DNA of 64,000 nt from JBMOMT01 sp049324835. Its GTDB lineage: Bacteria; Chloroflexota; Anaerolineae; CAYNKW01. Position 1 is the first letter of the stretch, and every line of letters starts with the position of its first letter. The stretch is from NCBI GenBank assembly GCA_049324835.1, contig JBMOMT010000053.1:1-64000 (forward strand), given 5' to 3'. Below, one piece after another: positions 33,795 to 41,507 of this stretch. The notes under the pieces were generated by a model. It saw only the letters and a list, made by a program, of their open reading frames with translations, was not told the origin of the DNA and ran no database searches. The position numbers and the translations under genes are program-made.

Positions 33795-34758
33795 CAGGTT
33801 TCCGCTGGAGGGCACGCTTTTGTTCAGCGGCACAGCCCACCCGGCGCTGGCACACGAGATCGCGGGTTATCTGGGCCTGAGTCTTTGTCCCACGCGGGTG
33901 CGCAAGTTCAGCAACGACAACTTTTACGTCCATCTGGGGGTCAGCGTGCGGGCCAAAGAGGTTTTTATCGTCCAGCCCATCGTGCCACCCTGTAGCGATA
34001 ATCTGGTGGAGTTGCTTTTCATGCTGGATGTGGCCCGCAGCGCGGGGGCCAAGGGCGTTCACGCCGTGATTCCCTACTACTCTTATGCCCGCTCCGACAA
34101 AAAAGACGAGCCGCGGATCTCCATTGGTGGTCGGCTGGTGGCCGATCTGCTGGTGACGGCCGGCGCCACACACGTCATCACCATGACACTGCATTCGCCG
34201 CAGGTCCATGGCTTTTTCAGCGTGCCCACGGATCATCTGACGGCCCATTCGGTTTTTGTGGAATACTTCAAGGCCCAGGATCTGAGCAACACGGTCGTCT
34301 TTTCGCCGGACATCGGCAATGCCAAACGGGCGGCCAAACTGGCGCGGGCGTTGGGTGTATCGGTGGCCGCCGGTGAAAAAAAGAGGGTCGCCGATGAGCA
34401 GGTGGTCATTGCCGGCATTATGGGCGATGTCAAAGGCAAGCGGGTTCTGATCATGGATGACGAGATTGCCAATGGCGGCACGATTTTGGAGGCTGTCCGG
34501 GTGCTGCGCACCCAGGATGTGCGGCATGTGTGCCTGGTGTGCACCCACGGCCTTTTTACCGGCCCGGCGGTAGAACGGCTCAACGCCATCCCAGAGATCG
34601 AACACATCGTGACCACCAACACCGTGCCTCTGCCGGACGAGCGGCGGCCCGACCGCCTGACGGTGCTTTCGGTGGCGCGCATCTTTGGCGAGGTGATCCG
34701 GCGCAACGTGCTGGGGCAATCGGTGGGCACGCTGTTCGAGTTCTGGCCCACCACCTGA
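33775..34758 (+). CDS. prs: Ribose-phosphate pyrophosphokinase
   Basis: A 327-residue PRPP synthetase making 5-phosphoribosyl diphosphate from ribose 5-phosphate and ATP for nucleotide, histidine and tryptophan synthesis. Visible are the N-terminal FSGTAHPALA, RKFSNDNFYV, the catalytic loop VIPYYSYARSDKKDEPRISIG, FSPDIGNAKRAA and the PRPP-binding loop LIMDDEIANGGTI. The DNFYV and DDEIANGGT variants differ slightly from the classical class I set, so it may be a divergent form. A TTG start with GAGGAGGAGG upstream overlaps the preceding gene. Confidence 0.9.
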   Translation: MSNTQDDRFPLEGTLLFSGTAHPALAHEIAGYLGLSLCPTRVRKFSNDNFYVHLGVSVRAKEVFIVQPIVPPCSDNLVELLFMLDVARSAGAKGVHAVIPYYSYARSDKKDEPRISIGGRLVADLLVTAGATHVITMTLHSPQVHGFFSVPTDHLTAHSVFVEYFKAQDLSNTVVFSPDIGNAKRAAKLARALGVSVAAGEKKRVADEQVVIAGIMGDVKGKRVLIMDDEIANGGTILEAVRVLRTQDVRHVCLVCTHGLFTGPAVERLNAIPEIEHIVTTNTVPLPDERRPDRLTVLSVARIFGEVIRRNVLGQSVGTLFEFWPTT

Positions 34759-34814
34759 TCAATATCACCCACACTCCAGCGGAAAACCACCCGGAAACAG
34801 GTTGGGAGGCAAGC

Positions 34815-36239
34815 GTGAACAACGGCCCCTGGCATCTATCCCCGGATCGATACTTTGCCGCTGAACCGACACACAGACGTGTCGCCCGCGAGTTGTATGC
34901 AGCGGTGGCCCACCTGCCGCTCATCTGCCCGCACGGCCATGTGGACGTCCGCCTCCTGGCCGATGAGGCGGCGACTCTGGGCACGCCCACCGAATTGTTC
35001 GTCATACCGGATCATTACGTTTTTCGTATGCTCTATTCACGAGGCATCTCGTTAGAGTCGTTGGGGATTCCGCATCAGGATGGGCGGCCGGTGGAGACCG
35101 ATCACCGCCGGGCGTGGCAGATCTTTGCCGACAACTTTTACCTCTTTCGTGGCACCCCCACCGGCGTCTGGTTGGCGCACGAGCTGCACGTCGTGTTGGG
35201 TGTCGAGACCAAACTCAGCGGCGAAACGGCTCAAGCCATCTACGATCACATCCAGGCCAGATTGGCCCAACCCGAGTTCCGGCCTCGCGCCCTGTTCGAG
35301 CGCTTTAACATCGAGGTGTTGTGCACCACCGACGCCGCCACCGACACGCTGGACTATCACCGCGCCATCCGCGATTCCGGCTGGAGCGGCGATATCAGGC
35401 CCACCTTCCGCCCCGATGCCGTGGTCAACCTGCTCACGCCCGGCTGGCAGAGCCACATCGATGCCTTGAGCCAGGTCAGTGGTATCACTGTGGCTTCGTA
35501 CGCCGACTTTATCCGGGCTCTGGAAGAACGGCGAGTTTTCTTCAAGGCCATGGGCGCCACCGCCACCGATCACGCTGCGGCGTCGGCCTATACGGCGGAG
35601 CTCGATCCCGTCGAGGCCGATGCCATTTTTGAGCGGGCGTTGCGCGGCCAGGCCACGCCGGACGATGCCCATCGTTTCACGGCGCACATGATGATGGAAT
35701 TTGCACGCATGAGCATCGAAGACGGCCTGGTGATGCAGTTCCACGTGGGCTCGGTGCGTAATCACAACCCTTTTATTTTCGAATGCTTTGGCCCCGACAA
35801 GGGCTGCGACATTCCCCAGTGCGCCGAGTTCACCCACAACCTGCGACCGCTGCTGTGTAAATACGGCAACGATCCGCGCCTGACGCTGATTCTTTTCAAC
35901 CTGGACGAAACCACCTATTCGCGAGAACTGGCCCCCCTGGCAGGCCACTACCCGGCGGTCAGGCTCGGTCCGCCGTGGTGGTTCCACGATAGTCTCAACG
36001 GCATGGCGCGTTACTTTGATCAGGTGATAGAGACGGCGGGGCTGCACAATACCGTGGGCTTTAACGACGACACCCGTGCCTTCCTATCCATCCCGGCCCG
36101 GCACGATCTGTGGCGGCGGGCCAGCGCCAACTGGATCGCCGGTCTGGTGGTGCGTGGCATCGTCGATATGGATGACGCCAGTGAGATGATCCTGGACATG
36201 GCCTATCGGCTGGCCAGGCGAGCCTATAAATTCCGCTGA
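34815..36239 (+). CDS. uxaC: Uronate (glucuronate) isomerase
   Basis: A 474-residue amidohydrolase-superfamily isomerase converting D-glucuronate to D-fructuronate (and galacturonate to tagaturonate). It shows LICPHGHVD near the N-terminus, VLCTTDAATDTLDYH, LVMQFHVGSVRNHN and GFNDDTRAF, all typical of UxaC. The GTG at 34815 has GGGAGG 7 bases upstream; upstream frame overlaps prs. No other hexuronate genes are near, so it may serve a scattered pathway. Confidence 0.9.
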   Translation: MNNGPWHLSPDRYFAAEPTHRRVARELYAAVAHLPLICPHGHVDVRLLADEAATLGTPTELFVIPDHYVFRMLYSRGISLESLGIPHQDGRPVETDHRRAWQIFADNFYLFRGTPTGVWLAHELHVVLGVETKLSGETAQAIYDHIQARLAQPEFRPRALFERFNIEVLCTTDAATDTLDYHRAIRDSGWSGDIRPTFRPDAVVNLLTPGWQSHIDALSQVSGITVASYADFIRALEERRVFFKAMGATATDHAAASAYTAELDPVEADAIFERALRGQATPDDAHRFTAHMMMEFARMSIEDGLVMQFHVGSVRNHNPFIFECFGPDKGCDIPQCAEFTHNLRPLLCKYGNDPRLTLILFNLDETTYSRELAPLAGHYPAVRLGPPWWFHDSLNGMARYFDQVIETAGLHNTVGFNDDTRAFLSIPARHDLWRRASANWIAGLVVRGIVDMDDASEMILDMAYRLARRAYKFR

Positions 36240-36270
36240 GCGTCCGAAAGGCTCAATGGACGGCTATCGT

Positions 36271-37131
36271 TCACAGCGCAAAAAAACACACCCCTGCCGT
36301 GCCCGGCCCGGTATGCACCCCCAGCACCGGCGAAAGCTCGGCGACGATCGATTCGACGCAGGTGAGCCGCTCTTCCACCATCGCCCGGATCTTTTCCGCT
36401 TCCTCTCGGGCCGCCGCGTGCACGTAGGCGATTTTTATCTTGCCCATGTGCCCCGCCGCTGCCTCGATCATCTCGACCATCTTGCGGTAAGCCCCTTTAC
36501 GACTGCGGGCCTGACCCAGAGGCACAATGACCCCATCTTCCATGCCGATCAGTGGCTTGATGTTGAGCAACGTGCCCACCAGGTGTTTGGCTTTGCCGAT
36601 GCGCCCGCCCATGTAGAGATACCTCAGCGTGTCGGCGGTCTGAACCATATGGGTGATCGGGATCATCCTGTTCACCAGCGCCACGATCTGATCCAGCGAT
36701 TGGCCCGCCATTGCCGCGCGCGCCGCCTCGATGACCATCCAGCCGTGGCACATGGAAACGTTGCGTGTATCGATCACCTCGATGCGCACGTGGGGCAAAC
36801 GTTCGGCGGCCATGGCCTGGGCCGCTTTGGCCGCCTGATAAGCCCCGCTGCCCACCGAGGTCATGTGAATGCTGATCACCTCACGTGTACCCTGTTGGGC
36901 CAGCGCCTCGTACACCGTCAGGTAATCGCCCGGCCCAGGGCTGGCCGTGGTGGGCAGCTCTCTGGCCGTGGGCAGCCACTCGAAAAACTCGGCGCGCTGC
37001 ACGGTGACCAGATCACGCAATACCTCCTGCCCGCGATGAATGTAATAGGCCACCCAATGAATGTCCAGTTCCTCGATGATCGAATCCGGGATACTGGCAG
37101 CGCTGTCGGTCACCACCGCTACTTGGGTCAT
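36271..37131 (-). CDS. DegV-family fatty-acid-binding protein
   Basis: A 286-residue DegV protein, the fatty-acid-binding partner (FakB-like) that presents fatty acids to a kinase for phospholipid synthesis. Features: AVVTDSAASIPDSI at the start, TTASPGPGDYL, ISIHMTSVGSGAYQAA, and GRIGKAK. The start at 37131 follows GAGGAGAAAGG. It lies directly after the ferredoxin-GGR gene and shares its direction with acpP, so lipid metabolism is a common theme. No FakA gene is near. Confidence 0.87.
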   Translation of the reverse strand: MTQVAVVTDSAASIPDSIIEELDIHWVAYYIHRGQEVLRDLVTVQRAEFFEWLPTARELPTTASPGPGDYLTVYEALAQQGTREVISIHMTSVGSGAYQAAKAAQAMAAERLPHVRIEVIDTRNVSMCHGWMVIEAARAAMAGQSLDQIVALVNRMIPITHMVQTADTLRYLYMGGRIGKAKHLVGTLLNIKPLIGMEDGVIVPLGQARSRKGAYRKMVEMIEAAAGHMGKIKIAYVHAAAREEAEKIRAMVEERLTCVESIVAELSPVLGVHTGPGTAGVCFFAL

Positions 37132-37162
37132 GATTGCCCTTTCTCCTCTCGCTCCATACCAC

Positions 37163-38455
37163 TCACTTGCCTGCGGCTGCCGCCAGGAAAATTCGGCTAA
37201 AAGCCCGTAAAGCCCGCTGGCCCGGACCATACTTTTCCTTGAGGCCATAATTCCGCGCCATGCGACGCCCCAATCCGGCCCGCCACGCCGTTTCATACGC
37301 CGACAGGGCCGCCGCCGAGGTATGGCCCTCTGCGATGGCCCGCGCAGCAACCTCGGCGGCCAGTTTGCCGGCCGTCATGCCGTTGGTGATGCCTCCTCCG
37401 GTGAGTGGATCCACCTGACGGGCGGCGTCTCCCACCAGCATCAGGCCATCTGTCACCAGGCGCGGCGGCGGCAGAGCCACCGGTACGCCGCCCGCCACCA
37501 GCGTCACCGGGCTGCCGGCCGAGAGGTGCGGCTGGCTTTCGACGAAACGCTCCAGGTAACTCAACGCCGGCGCCTGGGCCAGATCGGCCTGCAGGCCCAG
37601 GCCCACGTTGGCCAGGCCCTCGCCTTTGGGAAAGACCCAGGCATAACCACCCGGCGCGATGGCTGCGCCCAGGTAATACTCGATGCGCTCCGGATCGATG
37701 TCGATGTTGGCCAGCAGATATTGGGCGCACGACATGGCATCTCGGAGAGGCAGCGTCGTTTCCAGCCCGGCCCAGGCGCCCACCTGCGATTCGATGCCAT
37801 CGGCAGCAATGACGACCCGGGCCGATACTTCCCGGCGTCCCTCCGGCCCCTGCAAGATCACACCGCCGACCACCGGCCCTTGTCGCAGCAGACCCACCGC
37901 CGCCGTTTTGACCCGCACCACCGCCCCGGCGCGGGCGGCCTCTTGGGCCAGCACGCGGTCGAATATGCGGCGCTCCAACACGTAACCCCGCCCTCCCTCA
38001 AGCTGGATTGTCTCATGGCGATCGGGATGGCTCACGGTGAGTTGAGCGCGGTTCACCTGCGCCGAGATCCAGGCCGGCTGCGGCGTGATGAATGGCAGCA
38101 GCAGGTCGTGCCCTACTCCCTCGGCGCAGCGCACCGGCGCGCCGATCTCTTGACGTTTTTCCACCAGCAGCACACTCAAGCCGGCTTTTGCCGCGCTGCG
38201 CGCCGCCGTCGAACCGGCCGGGCCGGCGCCTACCACCACCAAATCGTAACTGGAAGCCAGTGGTCGGGCGCTCAGCGGCGGGGCATCTTGTTGGGGCGCG
38301 ATGGCTCCCATTGGGCAGGCAGCAGCACAGGCCCCGCAATCCATGCAGGCGACATCGATGTGCAGTTGTGTCTCCTGTAACTGGATGGCGCCCACCGGGC
38401 AAACGCTCACGCAGCCGCCGCAATAGGCGCATCGACGCCGGTCTACGATGTACAC
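37163..38455 (-). CDS. Geranylgeranyl reductase-family flavoprotein fused to a 2[4Fe-4S] ferredoxin domain
   Basis: A 430-residue fusion. The first 55 residues hold two full cluster motifs (Cys9/12/15/19 and Cys37/40/43/47). Then follows an FAD-binding Rossmann motif (VVVGAGPAGS, from residue 73) and a geranylgeranyl reductase-like body (APVRCAEGVGHDLL, GYAWVFPKGEGLANVGLG, LVGDAARQVDPLTGGGI). It should reduce isoprenoid double bonds using electrons passed in cis from ferredoxin. It sits next to acpP, divergent from idi2 and a polyprenyl synthase. Confidence 0.88.
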   Translation of the reverse strand: MYIVDRRRCAYCGGCVSVCPVGAIQLQETQLHIDVACMDCGACAAACPMGAIAPQQDAPPLSARPLASSYDLVVVGAGPAGSTAARSAAKAGLSVLLVEKRQEIGAPVRCAEGVGHDLLLPFITPQPAWISAQVNRAQLTVSHPDRHETIQLEGGRGYVLERRIFDRVLAQEAARAGAVVRVKTAAVGLLRQGPVVGGVILQGPEGRREVSARVVIAADGIESQVGAWAGLETTLPLRDAMSCAQYLLANIDIDPERIEYYLGAAIAPGGYAWVFPKGEGLANVGLGLQADLAQAPALSYLERFVESQPHLSAGSPVTLVAGGVPVALPPPRLVTDGLMLVGDAARQVDPLTGGGITNGMTAGKLAAEVAARAIAEGHTSAAALSAYETAWRAGLGRRMARNYGLKEKYGPGQRALRAFSRIFLAAAAGK

Positions 38456-38493
38456 AGTGTCATTCCCAAAAAACCAAACTTTGCCGGAATGGC

Positions 38494-38525
38494 TGAGGGC
38501 TGCGAAAGTGTTCTCGCAGCCCTCA
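38494..38525. repeat. Perfect 12-bp stem hairpin between acpP and the GGR gene
   Basis: TGAGGGCTGCGA (38494-38505) pairs with TCGCAGCCCTCA (38514-38525). No U-run follows on the minus strand, so it may be an mRNA processing or stabilising structure, not a terminator. Confidence 0.7.
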
Positions 38526-38562
38526 GGATCTGTCGACTAAAGTGAACGGACGTGGCGAGGAG

Positions 38563-38811
38563 TTACCCGCCCTGCATGCGTTCCTTGACGTATTGCACCG
38601 CTTCGCTCACGGTGGTGATCTTTTGCGCTTCATCGTCCGAGATCTCACCGCCGAATTCTTCCTCGAAGGCCATGATCAACTCGACCAGATCCAACGAGTC
38701 GGCTTCCAGATCTTCGCGAAAGTTCGATTCCATAGTCACCTGATCGGGGTCTACCCCAAGCAACTCCACGATGATGTCTCTGGTTCGTTCAAAGACGTCA
38801 GCCATGCCCAT
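38563..38811 (-). CDS. acpP: Acyl carrier protein
   Basis: An 82-residue acidic helical carrier with the phosphopantetheine Ser in EADSLDLVELIMAFEEEF. Two ATGs (38811 and 38805) compete; AAAGGAGG lies 4 and 10 bases ahead of them, so the start is uncertain by two residues. It begins a minus-strand group with ferredoxin-GGR and DegV, behind its own promoter. Confidence 0.92.
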   Translation of the reverse strand: MGMADVFERTRDIIVELLGVDPDQVTMESNFREDLEADSLDLVELIMAFEEEFGGEISDDEAQKITTVSEAVQYVKERMQGG

Positions 38812-38848
38812 TTTCCTCCTTTTTTATCCTTTTTCTTTGACCTGTCAA

Positions 38849-38876
38849 AGTATAGCACGTTTTACCGCAGAGTCAA
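38849..38876 (-). promoter_or_regulatory. acpP promoter
   Basis: On the minus strand TTGACT (38876-38871) and TATACT (38854-38849), spaced 16 bases. Confidence 0.7.
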
Positions 38877-38884
38877 CCGGTCAT

Positions 38885-38913
38885 TTGACAAGAAATACCT
38901 GCGCTGGTATATT
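38885..38913 (+). promoter_or_regulatory. Promoter of the idi2-polyprenyl synthase operon
   Basis: TTGACA at 38885-38890 and TATATT at 38908-38913, spaced 17 bases and directed away from acpP. The leader to the start codon is about 80 bases. Confidence 0.75.
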
Positions 38914-39001
38914 CAGGTCCGCGGGCGTTCGTTAGTTGAAAACACCCGCAACCCAAACAAGTTACGGCTCTGGCTAAAACTCGACAGGATGGCCGTCTAA
39001 A

Positions 39002-40027
39002 ATGACCATAGAAGAACGTAAGGCCGATCACCTGCGGCTCAATCTGGAAAGTAACGTCCAGTTTGACGAGGTCACTACCGGGCTGGAGAATTTCCGCTTT
39101 GTGCATCAGGCCCTGCCAGAGATCGATCTGGACACCGTCGACCTGAGCACCACCTTTCTCGGCAAGCAGTTGTGTTACCCCTTTTTGATCTCGTCGATGA
39201 CCGGCGGCGCCGGCGACGCGCTGCGCATCAATCTCAACCTGGCGCGCGCTGCCCAGGCCTGCGGCATCGCTATGGGCGTGGGCTCCCAGCGAGCGGCGGT
39301 CGAGGACTGGTCGCTGGCCGAAACGTTCCAGGTGCGTCCTGCCGCCCCCGACATTCTGTTGCTGGCCAACCTGGGTGCGGTGCAACTCAACTATGGTTAC
39401 ACCGTGGAGCAGTGCCGGCTGGCCGTGGATATGCTCCAGGCCGACGCCCTGATTTTGCACCTCAATCCTCTTCAAGAGGCCCTGCAGCCGGAAGGGGATA
39501 GCAATTTCACCGGCTTGCTGCACAAGATCGAAAGCGTCTGCCGCGTGTTGGAGGCGCCGGTGGTGGTCAAAGAGATCGGCGCCGGGCTTTCGGGCCGGGT
39601 CGTGCGCCAACTGGTCGACGCCGGCGTGGCCGCGGTGGACGTGGCCGGGGCCGGTGGTACCTCGTGGAGCCGGGTGGAGATGCACCGCGCCCGCACCGAG
39701 CGCGCCCGGCGCGTGGCGGCCCAGTTTATCGACTGGGGCCTGCCCACGGCGGAGGCCATCCAGCAGGCGCGCCAGGCCGCGCCCGAGATACCCATCGTTG
39801 CCAGCGGGGGCATCTACACCGGTTTGGAGGCCGCCAAGGCCATCGCCCTCGGCGCCGACATGGCTGCTATGGCGCGCCCCTTTCTCCAGGCTGCTGTCGT
39901 GTCTGCTGCAGCGGTCGAGGAGGTCATTCAGGAGCTGGCCCAGACGTTGCGCGTGGCCATGTTTTGTATCGGCGCGGCCGATCTCGCCGCGCTCAAGGGC
40001 ACACCTCATTTGCAGAAAATACAATGA
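39002..40027 (+). CDS. fni: Isopentenyl-diphosphate delta-isomerase, type 2
   Basis: A 341-residue FMN/NAD(P)H-dependent isomerase that balances isopentenyl and dimethylallyl diphosphate. It has RKADHLRLNLE at the start, FLISSMTGGAGDALRINLNLARAAQ, MGVGSQRAAVED, the LHLNPLQEALQPEGD metal/substrate region and the FMN phosphate site (VDVAGAGGTSW, ASGGIYTGLEAAKAIALGAD). Length is normal. It is co-transcribed with the polyprenyl synthase, 22 bases downstream. Confidence 0.95.
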   Translation: MTIEERKADHLRLNLESNVQFDEVTTGLENFRFVHQALPEIDLDTVDLSTTFLGKQLCYPFLISSMTGGAGDALRINLNLARAAQACGIAMGVGSQRAAVEDWSLAETFQVRPAAPDILLLANLGAVQLNYGYTVEQCRLAVDMLQADALILHLNPLQEALQPEGDSNFTGLLHKIESVCRVLEAPVVVKEIGAGLSGRVVRQLVDAGVAAVDVAGAGGTSWSRVEMHRARTERARRVAAQFIDWGLPTAEAIQQARQAAPEIPIVASGGIYTGLEAAKAIALGADMAAMARPFLQAAVVSAAAVEEVIQELAQTLRVAMFCIGAADLAALKGTPHLQKIQ

Positions 40028-40049
40028 TGCACCCATCCAAGGAGAAATC

Positions 40050-41084
40050 ATGAGCCTGCAACCCCTCTTTGAACACCACCTGCCGCCGCTGGAAAACGCG
40101 CTCCGCGCCGCGTTGGAAACGCCGCACCCGGCGCTGGTCCACCATTATGGCATGATGCACTATCACATGGGCTGGGTGGATACCACTCTGTCTCCAGAAA
40201 GCGGCAGCAGCGGCAAACGGCTGCGCCCGCTGCTTTGTCTGCTGGTGACCGAAGCAACCGGCGGGCAGGCGGAACAGGCCATGCCGGCGGCGGTGGCTCT
40301 GGAGCTGTTGCACAACTTTTCGTTGGTGCACGACGACATCCAGGATAACAGCGCCACCCGTCGTGGCCGGCCCGCGGTGTGGAGCGTGTGGGGCGTGCCG
40401 CAGGCCATCAATGTGGGTGATGGCCTGTTTGCCGTGACCCATCGCATCCTTTGTGGGCTCGCCGCCCGAGGCGTGCCGCCGGATAGGGCGCTGGCGGCCA
40501 TCGAAGCGTTCGACACCGCCTGCGTGGCCCTGACCGAGGGCCAATTCCTGGACATGAGTTTCGAAGAGCGGCTGGATGTCTCCCTGGACGAGTATCTGAC
40601 CATGATCGGCGGCAAGACGGCAGCCCTCATCAGTGTCGCCTGCCGCCTGGGAGCCATCATTGCCGGCGCGCCAGCCGGGGTCACAGAAAATTACGCCCGC
40701 TTTGGCCAGTACCTGGGCCTGGCTTTTCAGATGCTGGACGATTGGCTGGGGGTGTGGGGTGAGGAATCTGAAACCGGCAAACCGGTGGGTGACGACATCC
40801 GCGAGCGTAAAAAAAACTACCCTGTCGTTTATGCCCTGGAACAACTGGCAGCGGCCGGTGACGATCGCCTGACCCGGCTCTACTGCCAGCGCAGCATGGA
40901 CGAATCGGCGGTTCAGGCTGTGCTGGCGATTCTGGCGCAGACCGGCGCCCAAGACCGCACCCTCCAGGCGGCGCGGGTCTACCATGAACAATCCCTGGCC
41001 GCGCTGGCTGCCACAGACATCCAGAATCAGGCCCAGGCCTGGCTGAACGATCTGGCCCGCACCCTGGTGTCGCGCCGGGCCTGA
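40050..41084 (+). CDS. Polyprenyl diphosphate synthase
   Basis: A 344-residue chain-elongating prenyltransferase making geranylgeranyl or longer diphosphates. The first Asp-rich motif is complete (LVHDDIQDNSATRRGRPAVW; Asp95, 96, 99). The second is DDWLG (Asp230-231) and lacks the final Asp, a variation seen in some family members. GGAGAAATC precedes the ATG. Together with the isomerase and the divergent GGR it forms an isoprenoid-lipid neighbourhood. Confidence 0.9.
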   Translation: MSLQPLFEHHLPPLENALRAALETPHPALVHHYGMMHYHMGWVDTTLSPESGSSGKRLRPLLCLLVTEATGGQAEQAMPAAVALELLHNFSLVHDDIQDNSATRRGRPAVWSVWGVPQAINVGDGLFAVTHRILCGLAARGVPPDRALAAIEAFDTACVALTEGQFLDMSFEERLDVSLDEYLTMIGGKTAALISVACRLGAIIAGAPAGVTENYARFGQYLGLAFQMLDDWLGVWGEESETGKPVGDDIRERKKNYPVVYALEQLAAAGDDRLTRLYCQRSMDESAVQAVLAILAQTGAQDRTLQAARVYHEQSLAALAATDIQNQAQAWLNDLARTLVSRRA

Positions 41085-41089
41085 AATCT

Positions 41090-41118
41090 TTGACTTTTCT
41101 GTTCAGATGAGTTATAAT
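41090..41118 (+). promoter_or_regulatory. Promoter of the riboswitch-ECF operon
   Basis: TTGACT at 41090-41095 and TATAAT at 41113-41118, spaced 17 bases, directly after the polyprenyl synthase stop. Transcription should start near 41125. Confidence 0.8.
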
Positions 41119-41124
41119 CTTCCC

Positions 41125-41290
41125 AGTTCTTGAACAATGAGGTTCGCAGCATCTCCGAGCCTTGCCGCCTAAGGATCGGCCCCTGGCGTCGTCGACGAGC
41201 CAGGACAGGTCTATGGCGCAAGGCCGGTAAGGTATGGCCGGAAACGGCTATGCCCCCCATGTTTGGAAAGGAGATGCGCCGACAAGGTTG
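41125..41290 (+). ncRNA. Structured leader RNA, candidate Moco/Tuco riboswitch
   Basis: The leader folds well by eye: an enclosing helix GCATCTCC (41149-41156) with GGAGATGC (41270-41277), a second helix GCCTTGCcGCC (41159-41169) with GGCGCAAGGC (41215-41224) that encloses CCTGGC/GCCAGG, and a 9-bp hairpin capped by a GAAA tetraloop (41232-41253). The GCGCAAGGCCGG and GCCGGAAACGGC segments and the downstream tungstate genes recall the molybdenum-cofactor (Moco) RNA motif. Two terminators follow. The class is assigned from memory of the motif and context; TPP and cobalamin cores are absent. Confidence 0.55.
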
Positions 41291-41298
41291 ATGCGTGC

Positions 41299-41327
41299 GG
41301 CGCCCCCATTTGGAGGCGCTCTTTTTT
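41299..41327 (+). terminator. First terminator after the leader RNA
   Basis: GGCGCCCCC and GGAGGCGCT (41299-41320) form a stem with one mismatch around ATTT, followed by C and six T. It is the likely expression platform. Confidence 0.75.
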
Positions 41328-41342
41328 AGCGTATGGCTTGTT

Positions 41343-41373
41343 ACGGCGTCTCTTTTCCGGGACGCCGTTTTTT
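41343..41373 (+). terminator. Second, tandem terminator after the leader RNA
   Basis: ACGGCGTC (41343-41350) pairs perfectly with GACGCCGT (41361-41368), followed by a run of T to 41373. Confidence 0.8.
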
Positions 41374-41375
41374 GT

Positions 41376-41496
41376 TGGCTGCTCACCCTCCCGCAGACTT
41401 GGGAGCAGCCCTGGGCAGAAATTGGCGGAACTTTTGTGACCGACAAAAGGTTTCAATCGATCTGTTAACCTGCGGGAGGGTAGGCTGAGCAGCCAC
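41376..41496. mobile_element. MITE copy D, divergent subfamily with matching end changes
   Basis: A 121-bp element with TGGCTGCTCACCCTCCCGCA at the left and TGCGGGAGGGTAGGCTGAGC ending in AGCCA at the right. Compared with copies B, C and E both ends carry the same change (AACTG to GGCTG and its complement), so the ends remain complementary. The interior differs. It lies between the tandem terminators and the ribosome binding site of the next gene. Confidence 0.75.
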
Positions 41497-41507
41497 GGTA
41501 GGAGACA

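Noticed and set aside
41125..41290. Leader RNA as a TPP riboswitch, 6S RNA, SRP RNA or RNase P RNA
   Set aside because: The TPP core (CUGAGA and the second conserved segment) is absent although a YkoE-like gene follows. SRP's GGAAGG-type hairpin and RNase P conserved blocks are not seen. A 6S-like rod was not evident.
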